From the NCBI GenBank assembly GCA_025057275.1, contig JANWXQ010000056.1, positions 1 to 51,741 on the forward strand: DNA of 51,741 bases. Reading direction: 5' to 3'. The translations under genes were made by a program, and so were the position numbers. Positions 42,835 through 51,741 of the stretch are shown here, one piece after another. Origin of the DNA: Chitinophagales bacterium. Lineage in GTDB: Bacteria > Bacteroidota > Bacteroidia > Chitinophagales > UBA10324. The notes beneath the pieces are model-generated. The model was not told where the DNA came from and did not search any database. It was given only the letters and a program-made list of their open reading frames with translations. How positions within the stretch are numbered: position 1 is the stretch's first letter; each line of letters opens with the position of its first letter.

Positions 42835-44214
42835 ATGGAGGTACGATCTTATCTGCAACAGCATCAGGATCGCTTTCTGGACGAGCTGTTTGGCTGGCTG
42901 CGCATTCCATCGGTCAGCGCCGACCCGAAGTTTCGGGACGACGTTTTTGAAGCGGCCGAATACGTCAGGGCCCGCCTGGAAGAAGCCGGTGCCGACAACT
43001 GCAGGCTGATCCCCACCAAGGGCTTCCCTGTGGTTTTTGCCGAAAAAAGGTTATCTCCCGAACTGCCTACCGTGCTGGTGTATGGTCATTACGATGTGCA
43101 ACCTGCCGATCCTTACGATCTGTGGCAGTCGCCGCCCTTCGAACCCGAAGTGCGTAACGGAAAGATCTATGCCCGCGGAGCCTGCGACGACAAGGGCCAG
43201 AGCTACATGCACGTCAAGGCATTCGAGCTCATGATGAAAACCGGCCAGCTTCCCTGCAATGTGAAGTTCATGTTGGAAGGAGAGGAGGAAGTAGGCTCTG
43301 TGCATCTGGAAGGTTTTTTGAAAGAACATAAAGACCTGCTGAAAGCCGATGTGGTGTTGGTCAGCGACACCGCCATGATCAGTCTGGATTGTCCGTCGGT
43401 AACCATTGGGCTGCGCGGGTTGTGCTATTTTGAGGTGGAGGTAACGGGCCCCAACCGTGATCTGCACAGTGGCACCTATGGCGGTGCAGTAGCCAATCCC
43501 ATTCAGGTGCTGGCCCGCATGATCACTGCGCTCAAGGACGAGCGATTGCACATCACCATTCCCGGCTTTTACGATGATGTCATTGAGTACAGCTCTGAAC
43601 AACGGGCGGAAATGGCGCAACGGCCTTTTGATCTGGAGGCATACAAGAAGGAATTGGGTATCCACGAGGTGGAAGGAGAGGCCGGCTACAGTACGCTGGA
43701 GCGAACGACAATTCGGCCTACCGTTGAGTGTAACGGCATCTGGGGCGGCTACACCGGAGCAGGGGCCAAAACGGTGCTGCCTTCAAAGGCTTATGCCAAA
43801 ATCTCCTGCCGGCTGGTTGCCAATCAGCAACCCGAACGCATTGCCCAATTGTTCACCGACTATTTTTTGTCTCTTGCTCCGCGGTCGGTTCAGGTTAAAG
43901 TCCATTTGCTCAGCGCCGGCCATGGCGTTATCGTACCGACCGACAGCCTGGCCTACCGGGCTGCAGCCCTGGCCCTGGAGCATACGTTCGGCAAGAAGCC
44001 CATACCCACCATGGAAGGGGGCAGTATTCCCGTGGTGGCTTCCTTTGAAAAAATTCTGGGCCTGAAAACCGCATTGATGGGCTTTGGACTGGACACCGAT
44101 GCATTGCATTCCCCCAACGAAAATTTCGGTGTAGCCAATTATTTCAAAGGCATCGAAACCATTCCCTTTTTTTACCACTATTTCACGCAACTAAGCATGC
44201 AGCAGCAGAAATAA
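42835..44214 (+). CDS. M20 family metallopeptidase (dipeptidase)
   Basis: A 459-aa two-zinc peptidase: the first metal motif is GHYDVQPADPYDLW, then the bridging aspartate in GACDDKGQ, catalytic glutamates in EGEEEVGS, and later TMEGGSIPVV and ALHSPNENFGVANY. This is the M20 dipeptidase type related to ArgE/DapE and carnosinases. It probably hydrolyses dipeptides in the cytoplasm; the exact substrate is not predictable. Confidence 0.92.
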   Translation: MEVRSYLQQHQDRFLDELFGWLRIPSVSADPKFRDDVFEAAEYVRARLEEAGADNCRLIPTKGFPVVFAEKRLSPELPTVLVYGHYDVQPADPYDLWQSPPFEPEVRNGKIYARGACDDKGQSYMHVKAFELMMKTGQLPCNVKFMLEGEEEVGSVHLEGFLKEHKDLLKADVVLVSDTAMISLDCPSVTIGLRGLCYFEVEVTGPNRDLHSGTYGGAVANPIQVLARMITALKDERLHITIPGFYDDVIEYSSEQRAEMAQRPFDLEAYKKELGIHEVEGEAGYSTLERTTIRPTVECNGIWGGYTGAGAKTVLPSKAYAKISCRLVANQQPERIAQLFTDYFLSLAPRSVQVKVHLLSAGHGVIVPTDSLAYRAAALALEHTFGKKPIPTMEGGSIPVVASFEKILGLKTALMGFGLDTDALHSPNENFGVANYFKGIETIPFFYHYFTQLSMQQQK

Positions 44215-44230
44215 GTTGAACAGGCCATTG

Positions 44231-44330
44231 TGTCAGCTTTTCCGTTTTTTTCCGAAATAATTGCCGGCATTGCTGACATTTTTTAGCCCTGCTGCCTGCT
44301 GGCACAGCAAATGCTAAGCTGTTGCCGGCA
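44231..44330 (+). promoter_or_regulatory. groES-groEL leader with inverted repeats, no clear CIRCE
   Basis: A set of symmetric elements upstream of groES: TGTCAGC (44231-44237) with GCTGACA (44272-44278), TTGCCGGCA at 44261-44269 and again at 44322-44330 (palindromic TGCCGGCA), and TTAGC (44283-44287) with GCTAA (44313-44317) flanking a TGCTG/CAGCA stem. The canonical CIRCE arms (TTAGCACTC with 9-nt spacer) are not present. These may be heat-shock control sites, but no regulator can be named. Confidence 0.4.
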
Positions 44331-44372
44331 ACATCCAACAAAATCCGTAAACCCAAAAAATCAATAACAGCT

Positions 44373-44651
44373 ATGGCAAAAATCAATTTCAAACCCAATG
44401 AAGATCGTGTGCTGGTTCAGCCGGAACCGGCCGAGGAAAAAACTGCTTCCGGCATCATCATTCCCGACACCGCCAAAGAAAAACCGCAACGCGGTAAGGT
44501 AGTGGCCGTTGGGGAAGGTTCTAAGGAGAAACCGGTTACCGTGAAAGTGGGCGACCGGGTGCTTTATGGCAAGTATGCCGGAACCGAAATCACCATTGAC
44601 GGTGAAGACTACCTGATTATGCGTAACTCCGACATTTTCGGAACCTTTTAA
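44373..44651 (+). CDS. groES: Co-chaperonin GroES
   Basis: A 92-aa Gro[22 protein letters not shown], the mobile-loop region [20 protein letters not shown] and the C-terminal [15 protein letters not shown]. It caps the GroEL chamber. Start at ATG 44373, after the leader described above. groEL follows 34 nt later. Confidence 0.97.
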   Translation: MAKINFKPNEDRVLVQPEPAEEKTASGIIIPDTAKEKPQRGKVVAVGEGSKEKPVTVKVGDRVLYGKYAGTEITIDGEDYLIMRNSDIFGTF

Positions 44652-44661
44652 TCGCGTGTAA

Positions 44662-46311
<1,650 letters not shown>

Positions 46312-46333
46312 TCGCTGCAGCAGACCAGAACAG

Positions 46334-46377
46334 GCGGGGCGGGGGCCCGGGGGCGCCCCCCCCCCAAATTTTTTTTA
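46334..46377 (+). terminator. First of two tandem GC-rich terminators after groEL
   Basis: A G/C-rich arm (46334-46365) folds on itself and is followed by a T-run (46369-46376). Homopolymers are unusually long. It resembles the second copy at 46411-46455, about 80 bp on. Confidence 0.6.
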
Positions 46378-46410
46378 TAAAAAAAAATTTTATTAATTAA
46401 ATGGGGAACC

Positions 46411-46455
46411 CGGGGGGGCGGCCCCTCCGGGGCCCCGCCCCGCTTATTTTTTGCA
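46411..46455 (+). terminator. Second tandem GC-rich terminator after groEL
   Basis: GGGGCGG-type arm pairs with GGGGCCCCGCCCC, followed by TTATTTTTTGC. It precedes an AT-rich tail (46455-46480). The two units also pair with each other as a long imperfect inverted repeat. Confidence 0.65.
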
Positions 46456-46508
46456 TAAAAAAATTGTTAATTAATTACAGGGGCAACCGTTGCCTGGTGC
46501 TTTTCGGT

Positions 46509-47663
46509 TCATTGTTTGGCCACACGCCCTGTCCATTGTCCGCCGTCGCCGCGCACCACCAGCAGATAGCAGCCTGCAGGCAGGGCAGAAAGGTCCAAAA
46601 ACAGCGGTTCCTCTTGCCTTGGTGCCGGCTGCTTTAGCACGATCTGTCCTTGGACATTGACCAGCATCAACTTGTTGAGCCGGTACGGAGCGTGCAACCA
46701 AAGGGGACCATGTGTCAAGGTGGGGAAGACGGCCAACCGATGGTTCGTGAGCTCAGCCTGAATGCCTTGCAGGGGATTCAGCTTCCAGCCCAGATCAGCC
46801 AGCATGGCCCGGGTTACAGGACCAATGTTGTGCACTTTTTTTCCCTTGCTTACAAACGGCGTCATCAGTTCATCGGGGTGGCCGGCGGGATAGGTGCTTT
46901 CATTCAAATGAGTTATGCTACTCCCCAAGGAAAACGTATTGGGGGCATAAAGTCTAGGGGCGCTGTTTCCGTTGGCTGCCGTGGCCTGGGGACCGGCGAA
47001 GTATAGTTCATTGCTGGTAAGCTGTTGACCTAAGAAAACAGAAGGATTGGTTAATTCAATGAGATGAATGCCATTCTGGTCAACAAGGAAACGGTCGTAA
47101 ACGGAAGGCAGGCTATCCAGATCGGGCCAAGGGAAACTGGTGGTCAGCGGCGCGAAATCATCAGGGCTCAGCAGACCCAGCGAGCCCTCCCCATTGCTTA
47201 CCTTGGCTAGTGACACAAAGCCCAGTCCATGCCCGATTTCGTGCATGGCCACACTAACAAAGTCATACTGGTGGGAAGGCACCGTGCCAGCCGTATCCCA
47301 AAACCAGCTTTGGGTGCTGTTGAAATAAATGTCCATATCATATTCGCCAGCATTGAGTTCTTCGCCGCTGAGGGCATTGGCCAGGGCTGTCGGGTACCAG
47401 GTGCCGGAAAACGGTGCGGCGGCAAATTCTTTTCTGCCGTTAGGAAAACAAATACCCAAAGGACCAGAGGGTAACGGCACCAGCAGGGCATTGACTTTAA
47501 TGGGAACAGCGGACTGCAGTATGGCGGCCCAACGCTGTGCAGCCAAATCAAAAGCGGCCTGCTGCGTTGCTGTAAAGCCGGTGTAGGTAATCTGAAAGGA
47601 AGCCTGAGCGGAAAGCTGACGGGCAAGCAGCGTTGCAAAAAGGCATATGCAAAAGTGTTTCAT
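46509..47663 (-). CDS. Secreted zinc metalloprotease-like protein with T9SS sorting domain
   Basis: A 384-aa protein from ATG 47663 (MKHFCICLFATLLARQLSAQ, signal peptide). A catalytic-type domain follows with the zinc motif AMHEIGHGLGFVSLAK (HExxH; the third metzincin His position is Ser, so it is not a standard metzincin) near residues 170-185. The C-terminus (LTHGPLWLHAPYRLNKLMLV, then LSALPAGCYLLVVRGDGGQW) is a type A T9SS sorting domain. I rank it as a probable peptidase of uncertain family. A near-match promoter (TATTTTG) is about 20 nt upstream. Confidence 0.8.
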   Translation of the reverse strand: MKHFCICLFATLLARQLSAQASFQITYTGFTATQQAAFDLAAQRWAAILQSAVPIKVNALLVPLPSGPLGICFPNGRKEFAAAPFSGTWYPTALANALSGEELNAGEYDMDIYFNSTQSWFWDTAGTVPSHQYDFVSVAMHEIGHGLGFVSLAKVSNGEGSLGLLSPDDFAPLTTSFPWPDLDSLPSVYDRFLVDQNGIHLIELTNPSVFLGQQLTSNELYFAGPQATAANGNSAPRLYAPNTFSLGSSITHLNESTYPAGHPDELMTPFVSKGKKVHNIGPVTRAMLADLGWKLNPLQGIQAELTNHRLAVFPTLTHGPLWLHAPYRLNKLMLVNVQGQIVLKQPAPRQEEPLFLDLSALPAGCYLLVVRGDGGQWTGRVAKQ

Positions 47664-48277
47664 GGCTTTTCGCTGAGGCCAAAATAGGGGGATTGTAAAT
47701 AGCTTGATGGAAACATTGTCAATTTTCAAGTAGTTCGAAATCCATCGCTCCGAGAGATGCAGATAATGCATAAAGAGCCTGAAGGCGGCCTTCTCTCATC
47801 TACTGAGGTTACTAACTGCTTGAAGTCGTAGAGTTAAATGTCCCCTTCAGGGGATTTGGGAAAGCAGCGATGGCCGCTTCTTCGAAACCTCAGAAATTAA
47901 CCCGGATCCTTCAATCCTATCAAAAGGGAACCTTTCTCAGAAGAAATGTACCCTTTTAACCGCAGGATGAGCGGGTCCTTAAATGATACCCAAAATAAGG
48001 TATTGCATACCTTAAAATAATGTTATATATTTCTTATGTAAAAGTTAATTCCTTCAGCAGCACGAATGCTTTTGGAAAAAACCTAACCCGGTTGCCATGT
48101 GGACAAGTCTTTTTCCGGGTGACTATAATAATGTGCTCGTTTTGCGCAGGCAAAAAAGCTATGTTTTAAAGCTTCGTGGCCCGCCTGACTGACAACCTGA
48201 CTGTCCTGTTTCGCACCATCAGGACTTGCAATGAAAAGAATGGTGCATTTCCTAAATCCCCCTCAAACTTTTTAAAA
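47664..48277. other. AT-rich intergenic region with two perfect hairpins
   Basis: About 610 bp with no gene I can support. It contains TCCCC-TTCA-GGGGA (47841-47854) and TAAGGTAT-TGC-ATACCTTA (47996-48014), an 8-bp perfect palindrome whose flanks are A/T-rich. No exact TAnnTTTG stands at a useful distance from the large gene; near-matches TATATTTC (about 48026) and TATGTTTT (about 48160) are candidates. This is a boundary between divergently oriented T9SS genes. Confidence 0.6.
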
Positions 48278-51200
48278 ATGCAAACACCTCATTACTTCTC
48301 ATACGTCAGCCGCATGGGTGCCTGCATGCTGCTGACTATTATGGCTGCTTTCCTGCCGGTACATGGCCAAACTCCCTGGTACATTACGGGAAACAGCGGC
48401 ACGGATACTTCCCATTTTTTAGGCACAATCGATAGCGTCCCTTTAATCATTCGCACGCATCATGTGGAGCGAATGCGTCTCCTGGAAAACGGAAACTTGG
48501 GCATTGGCACGCAGCAACCGGAAGCCACCCTGGATGTGCGGGGAAATCTCATGGCCGGGGATAGCGCTTCATACTGCATGCTGGATAGTTCAGGCATTCG
48601 GTTGTTTGGCCATGCTGCATTACGCATTGCAGGTAACCGCTATGTTTTTCGGCTGGATAATGGGAGCCTGGGTGGTATGTTTATGAACCTGGACAGCCAG
48701 GCGTATGAGTTGCTTGACACCATGGGGGTTCGGGTATTTTCGGTTACCCTCTTAGGAAAAGGCTACCTGAAAGGGGGTCTGCAGTTAGGCAACAGCACCT
48801 CCGCGCAGGCGGGTACCATTCGCTGGACAGGCGATGACTTTGAAGGGCGTACCGATAGCGGCTGGGTTTCCCTTCTTGATGACAGTATGAAGGCCAATGT
48901 TTATTTATCCAACCTGGACTCCACTGCAATTAACCGGGAATTGCTGCCCGACAGTACAGAAAAACGAAATCTGGGAAGCGAATCGCGCCGCTGGAAACGC
49001 ATTCACCTGCACGATCTCAAATTTGCCGACGGCTCCATTCAATCATCTGCAGCCAAAGTGTATGCAGCTGGATCGGGTATCGCTATTTCCAACGACACGA
49101 TCAGTAATACCGGCGATGGGAACGCTTTAGACGATGCCAACCGTGCGTTGTCTAATCTGGATAACACAGCAATCAATAAGGATTTGTTGCCGGACACTAC
49201 GGCCAAGCGAAACTTGGGCAGCGACAGCTACCGTTGGAAAAGGATTCACCTCTACGATCTCAAGTTTGCTGATGGGTCTATTCAAAGTACAGCGCCGCTT
49301 AATTACAGTGCCGGAGCGGGTATCAGTATTTCCCCCGGCGGGATAATCAGCAATACCGGTGATCTGTATCCGTTTGATGCCAATCTCAGTTTGTCCAACC
49401 TGCTTCCAACCGCTATCAACGAGCATTTGCACCCGGCATTGAATAATGTGCTGAATCTTGGCAGTGCCCTTGTCGGATGGAAGGACCTTTATCTGGCCGG
49501 CAGCATTTACAATGCATTTACCCGAATTTTTTCAGTTGAGGGTACCGGTAATGTTTTTGTGGGTCGAGAAGCAGGAACCAGCAACACCACGGGTTCTTCC
49601 AACACAGCCGTTGGCTCCAACGCGCTCAAGAATAATACCACTGGAAGCAATAACACGGCAGTGGGCAAGGATGCTCTTAAAGCCAATACCACAGGGTCCG
49701 GTAATTCGGCCTTGGGTGAAAGCACGCTTGCTGCCAATACTACCGGTTCGAACAACGTCGCTATAGGAAAAGATGCGCTAAAAGCCAACACTACCGGTAC
49801 CGGTAATTCGGCCTTGGGTGAAAGTACGCTTGCTGCCAACACTACAGGAGGCAACAACACGGCAATGGGTAAGGATGCGCTTAAAGCCAATACCACGGGC
49901 TCAGGGAATTCCGCAGTGGGGGAGGCCGCTCTGTCCGCGAACACTACCGGTTCATTGAACACGGCCGTTGGAAAGCAGGCATTAGCAGCCAATCAAACGG
50001 GTCAGTTCAACGTCTCCGTTGGTTACGAATCCCTCAGTGCCAATACCACAGGCAATCAGAACACGGCCGTAGGCAGCCAATGCTTGTTCAGTAACCAGAC
50101 CGGCTCTGATAACACTGCTATGGGGTACAAAGCATTAAGGTCCAATACGACAGGCAAGGACAATACGGCGGTTGGAATGGAGGCTTTGCAGGCAAGCAAT
50201 ACCGGCGAGCGTAATGTAGCAGTGGGCAAACATGCCTTGTTCACTAATACTAGTGGTGACAATAACACGGCACTCGGCGTCGATGCCTTGCTTTTTAGCG
50301 AAACCGGGAACAACAACACGGCAGTCGGTTATGCTTCTTTACTTAGTAATACCACCGGCAACGACAACACAGCGGTTGGAAGAGATGCCCTTGTCAGCAA
50401 CACTGTAGGGTCAGGAAATGTAGCTATTGGGAAAGATGCGCTTTTTGGTAATACCACCGGAATTCACAACGCTGCTGTTGGCCAGGGGGCCTTGTTCTCT
50501 AATACGACAGGTAAGTACAATGCGGCTTTAGGCTTTAATGCCTTGTTTTCCAACACAACCGGCTCGGACAATGTAGCCTCCGGCAGGAATGCACTACAAT
50601 CCAATACCACCGGATCCTTCAACATTGCCCTAGGAAATGCTGCACTGAACTCCAACACCGTAGGCGAATACAATTCGGCAAGCGGTCGAGGCGCTCTCAG
50701 GGCAAACACTACCGGGTCCTTTAATACTGGTTTTGGCCGCAGCAGCGGCAGCTTTAACGACGCAAACAACAACTGCAGCTTCTTTGGCCATGATGCCGAT
50801 CAGTCGGTAGGAACTGATTTTAATAACAGTACCGCTTTGGGCAATAACAGCCGCATTACCGCCAGCAACCAGGTGCGCGTGGGGAATGGTGCAGTAACCA
50901 GCATCGGAGGCTTTGTTAACTGGACCAACGTCAGCGATGCCCGATTCAAAAAAGATGTGCAGCAAAACGTGCCCGGGCTGGAATTCATCAGCAAACTGAA
51001 CCCTGTCACCTACCGCCTGGATGTGCATGGCATCAGCCGATTCCTTGGAGAAGACATTACCGGAGAAGAGCAAACAGAAGGATACGAGGAGCCATCAGCT
51101 GAATACAAAGCCAGGGTGGAACAGGGTCGTAAAGAGAAAGAGGGCATCCTCTACACCGGCTTCATCGCTCAGGAAGTAGAGAAAGCGGCTCAGGAACTGG

Positions 51201-51721
51201 GTTTTGACTTTTCCGGCGTGGACAAGCCGCAGAACGACCACTCACTCTACGGGCTGCGGTACTCAGAGTTTGTGGTGCCGCTGGTCAAAGCTGTGCAAGA
51301 GCTGAACATGAAAAATGAGCAGTTGGAAAAAAAGAACGGGATGCTGCAAAATGAAAATGCCGAACTGAAAGCACGTGTTGAAAAAATTGAATCGCTGCTT
51401 TCGATTTCCGGTGAGGGCGGTGCAGAAAAACAGCCTGCTCACGAAACGGTAACTCTCAGCGGCGGCGCCCGCCTGGAGCAAAATGTACCTAATCCCTTTG
51501 ACGGCAGCACCGTAATCGGCTATGTCGTGCCCGATGAGTCGGCCCGCGTGCAACTGCAGTTTGTCAGCGCCACCGGCGAAGTGCTGCGCACCGTTGATGT
51601 GGCTGCCGGCAAAGGCACCGTCACCGTTAAGGCTCAGGATCTGCCCTCAGGCGCTTATCGCTACAGTCTGCTGGTCAATGGTTCCGTGGTGGATACCAAA
51701 ACCATGTTGCTGCAGAAATAG
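48278..51721 (+). CDS. Large T9SS-exported fibre protein with YadA-head-like repeats and S74 chaperone
   Basis: A 1147-aa protein from ATG 48278 (signal peptide ending PVHGQ). After GIGTQQPEATLDVRG come three imperfect copies of a block with NLDSTAIN, KRNLGS and RWKRIHLHDLKFADGSIQS. From residue 436 there are about 22 repeats of 17 residues (51 bp, 49583-50704) of the form NTTGSNNTAVGKDALKA, the G-x-x-N-x-A-x-G pattern of YadA/trimeric-autotransporter head beta-rolls. The next domain has the peptidase S74 (endosialidase) chaperone start NVSDARFKKDV, near residue 884; a coiled coil (EQLEKKNGMLQNENAELKAR) follows. The C-terminus from about 1064 (NVPNPFDGSTVIGYVV, LPSGAYRYSLLV) is a type A T9SS domain. 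It is probably a trimeric surface fibre or adhesin. Codon use in the repeats is degenerate, so they are old rather than recently expanded. Confidence 0.85.
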   Translation: MQTPHYFSYVSRMGACMLLTIMAAFLPVHGQTPWYITGNSGTDTSHFLGTIDSVPLIIRTHHVERMRLLENGNLGIGTQQPEATLDVRGNLMAGDSASYCMLDSSGIRLFGHAALRIAGNRYVFRLDNGSLGGMFMNLDSQAYELLDTMGVRVFSVTLLGKGYLKGGLQLGNSTSAQAGTIRWTGDDFEGRTDSGWVSLLDDSMKANVYLSNLDSTAINRELLPDSTEKRNLGSESRRWKRIHLHDLKFADGSIQSSAAKVYAAGSGIAISNDTISNTGDGNALDDANRALSNLDNTAINKDLLPDTTAKRNLGSDSYRWKRIHLYDLKFADGSIQSTAPLNYSAGAGISISPGGIISNTGDLYPFDANLSLSNLLPTAINEHLHPALNNVLNLGSALVGWKDLYLAGSIYNAFTRIFSVEGTGNVFVGREAGTSNTTGSSNTAVGSNALKNNTTGSNNTAVGKDALKANTTGSGNSALGESTLAANTTGSNNVAIGKDALKANTTGTGNSALGESTLAANTTGGNNTAMGKDALKANTTGSGNSAVGEAALSANTTGSLNTAVGKQALAANQTGQFNVSVGYESLSANTTGNQNTAVGSQCLFSNQTGSDNTAMGYKALRSNTTGKDNTAVGMEALQASNTGERNVAVGKHALFTNTSGDNNTALGVDALLFSETGNNNTAVGYASLLSNTTGNDNTAVGRDALVSNTVGSGNVAIGKDALFGNTTGIHNAAVGQGALFSNTTGKYNAALGFNALFSNTTGSDNVASGRNALQSNTTGSFNIALGNAALNSNTVGEYNSASGRGALRANTTGSFNTGFGRSSGSFNDANNNCSFFGHDADQSVGTDFNNSTALGNNSRITASNQVRVGNGAVTSIGGFVNWTNVSDARFKKDVQQNVPGLEFISKLNPVTYRLDVHGISRFLGEDITGEEQTEGYEEPSAEYKARVEQGRKEKEGILYTGFIAQEVEKAAQELGFDFSGVDKPQNDHSLYGLRYSEFVVPLVKAVQELNMKNEQLEKKNGMLQNENAELKARVEKIESLLSISGEGGAEKQPAHETVTLSGGARLEQNVPNPFDGSTVIGYVVPDESARVQLQFVSATGEVLRTVDVAAGKGTVTVKAQDLPSGAYRYSLLVNGSVVDTKTMLLQK
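49583..50755 (+). repeat. 51-bp tandem coding repeat (22-23 copies)
   Basis: In-frame 17-residue units within the large T9SS protein. Copies 2/4/6 and 3/5 are the closest to each other (DALKA and STLAA types alternate), suggesting duplication of a two-unit block; later copies have diverged. The last unit (50705-50755) is partial. Confidence 0.9.
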
Positions 51722-51741
51722 GCTTTGTTGAACCTGTTGGG

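Noticed and set aside
44283-44317. CIRCE heat-shock operator before groES
   Set aside because: TTAGC and GCTAA are present but the arms are not TTAGCACTC/GAGTGCTAA and the spacing is 25 nt rather than that of CIRCE.
49583-50755. Regular 51-bp repeats considered as a CRISPR or satellite array
   Set aside because: They are in frame, encode a 17-residue beta-roll pattern and are diverged; there are no spacers or cas genes.

Overview
The window reads as a chromosomal segment of a Bacteroidota bacterium, probably near the Chitinophagia/Saprospiria type; I cannot place it lower from sequence alone. Evidence: several large exported proteins end in type IX secretion (T9SS) sorting domains of type A or type B/CHU_C. 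Family-typical genes are present (DUF4294, DUF1573-yajC-coaE, a carboxypeptidase-regulatory TonB receptor, a TPR-PD40-OmpA protein, an FA2H-like hydroxylase). Shine-Dalgarno sites are largely absent, and at least 15 copies of the Bacteroidota -7 promoter element TAnnTTTG sit just upstream of genes. No phage, insertion sequence, CRISPR array or defence island is visible. Most of the window is core housekeeping sequence with envelope and secretion genes in between.

Layout. 1-2.8 kb: a membrane protein running off the left edge, two small paralogous lipoproteins, an EGF-like lipoprotein and DUF4294. 2.8-9.4 kb: a surface-glycan neighbourhood with a GT9 glycosyltransferase, two tandem FN3-FN3-sulfatase-T9SS paralogues and a GT4 glycosyltransferase. 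9.4-14.3 kb: rpsU, a tyrosine recombinase, hpf, then tRNA-Thr/Tyr/Gly/Thr, a degenerate tRNA-like element, tuf, tRNA-Trp, secE, nusG and rplK, ending at a strong terminator. 14.4-21.4 kb: pckA, rsmE, DUF4159, pyrD, rarA, a UPF0173 hydrolase and kdsA. 21.4-29.2 kb (minus): rpoC, folD, queE and a PorE-like OmpA protein. 29.5-31.7 kb: a CHU_C-type secreted protein and an FA2H-like hydroxylase. 31.7-38.6 kb (minus): mutS; prfB with its programmed frameshift; then rpsP-rimM-trmD-DUF1573-yajC-coaE. 38.6-44.2 kb: a SpoU methyltransferase, a PspC-TonB receptor-ferritin cluster and an M20 peptidase. 44.4-46.5 kb: groES-groEL followed by two tandem GC-rich terminators. 46.5-51.7 kb: a T9SS metalloprotease and a large T9SS protein with about 22 YadA-head-like repeats and an S74 chaperone.

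Points that stand out: (1) the usual rplK-rplA-rplJ-rplL-rpoB-rpoC cluster is dismantled, with rplK followed by a terminator and pckA and rpoC standing alone about 10 kb away on the other strand; (2) a tRNA-shaped but defective element lies between the tRNA cluster and tuf; (3) several genes have TAnnTTTG ending only 4-5 nt before ATG or GTG, implying leaderless mRNAs; (4) prfB carries a textbook +1 frameshift site; (5) the sequence after groEL is an odd imperfect tandem duplication of terminators that may partly be an assembly artefact; (6) one protein combines a self-cleaving S74 chaperone with a downstream T9SS signal, which is topologically puzzling. I found no gene set that I would confidently call a new system.
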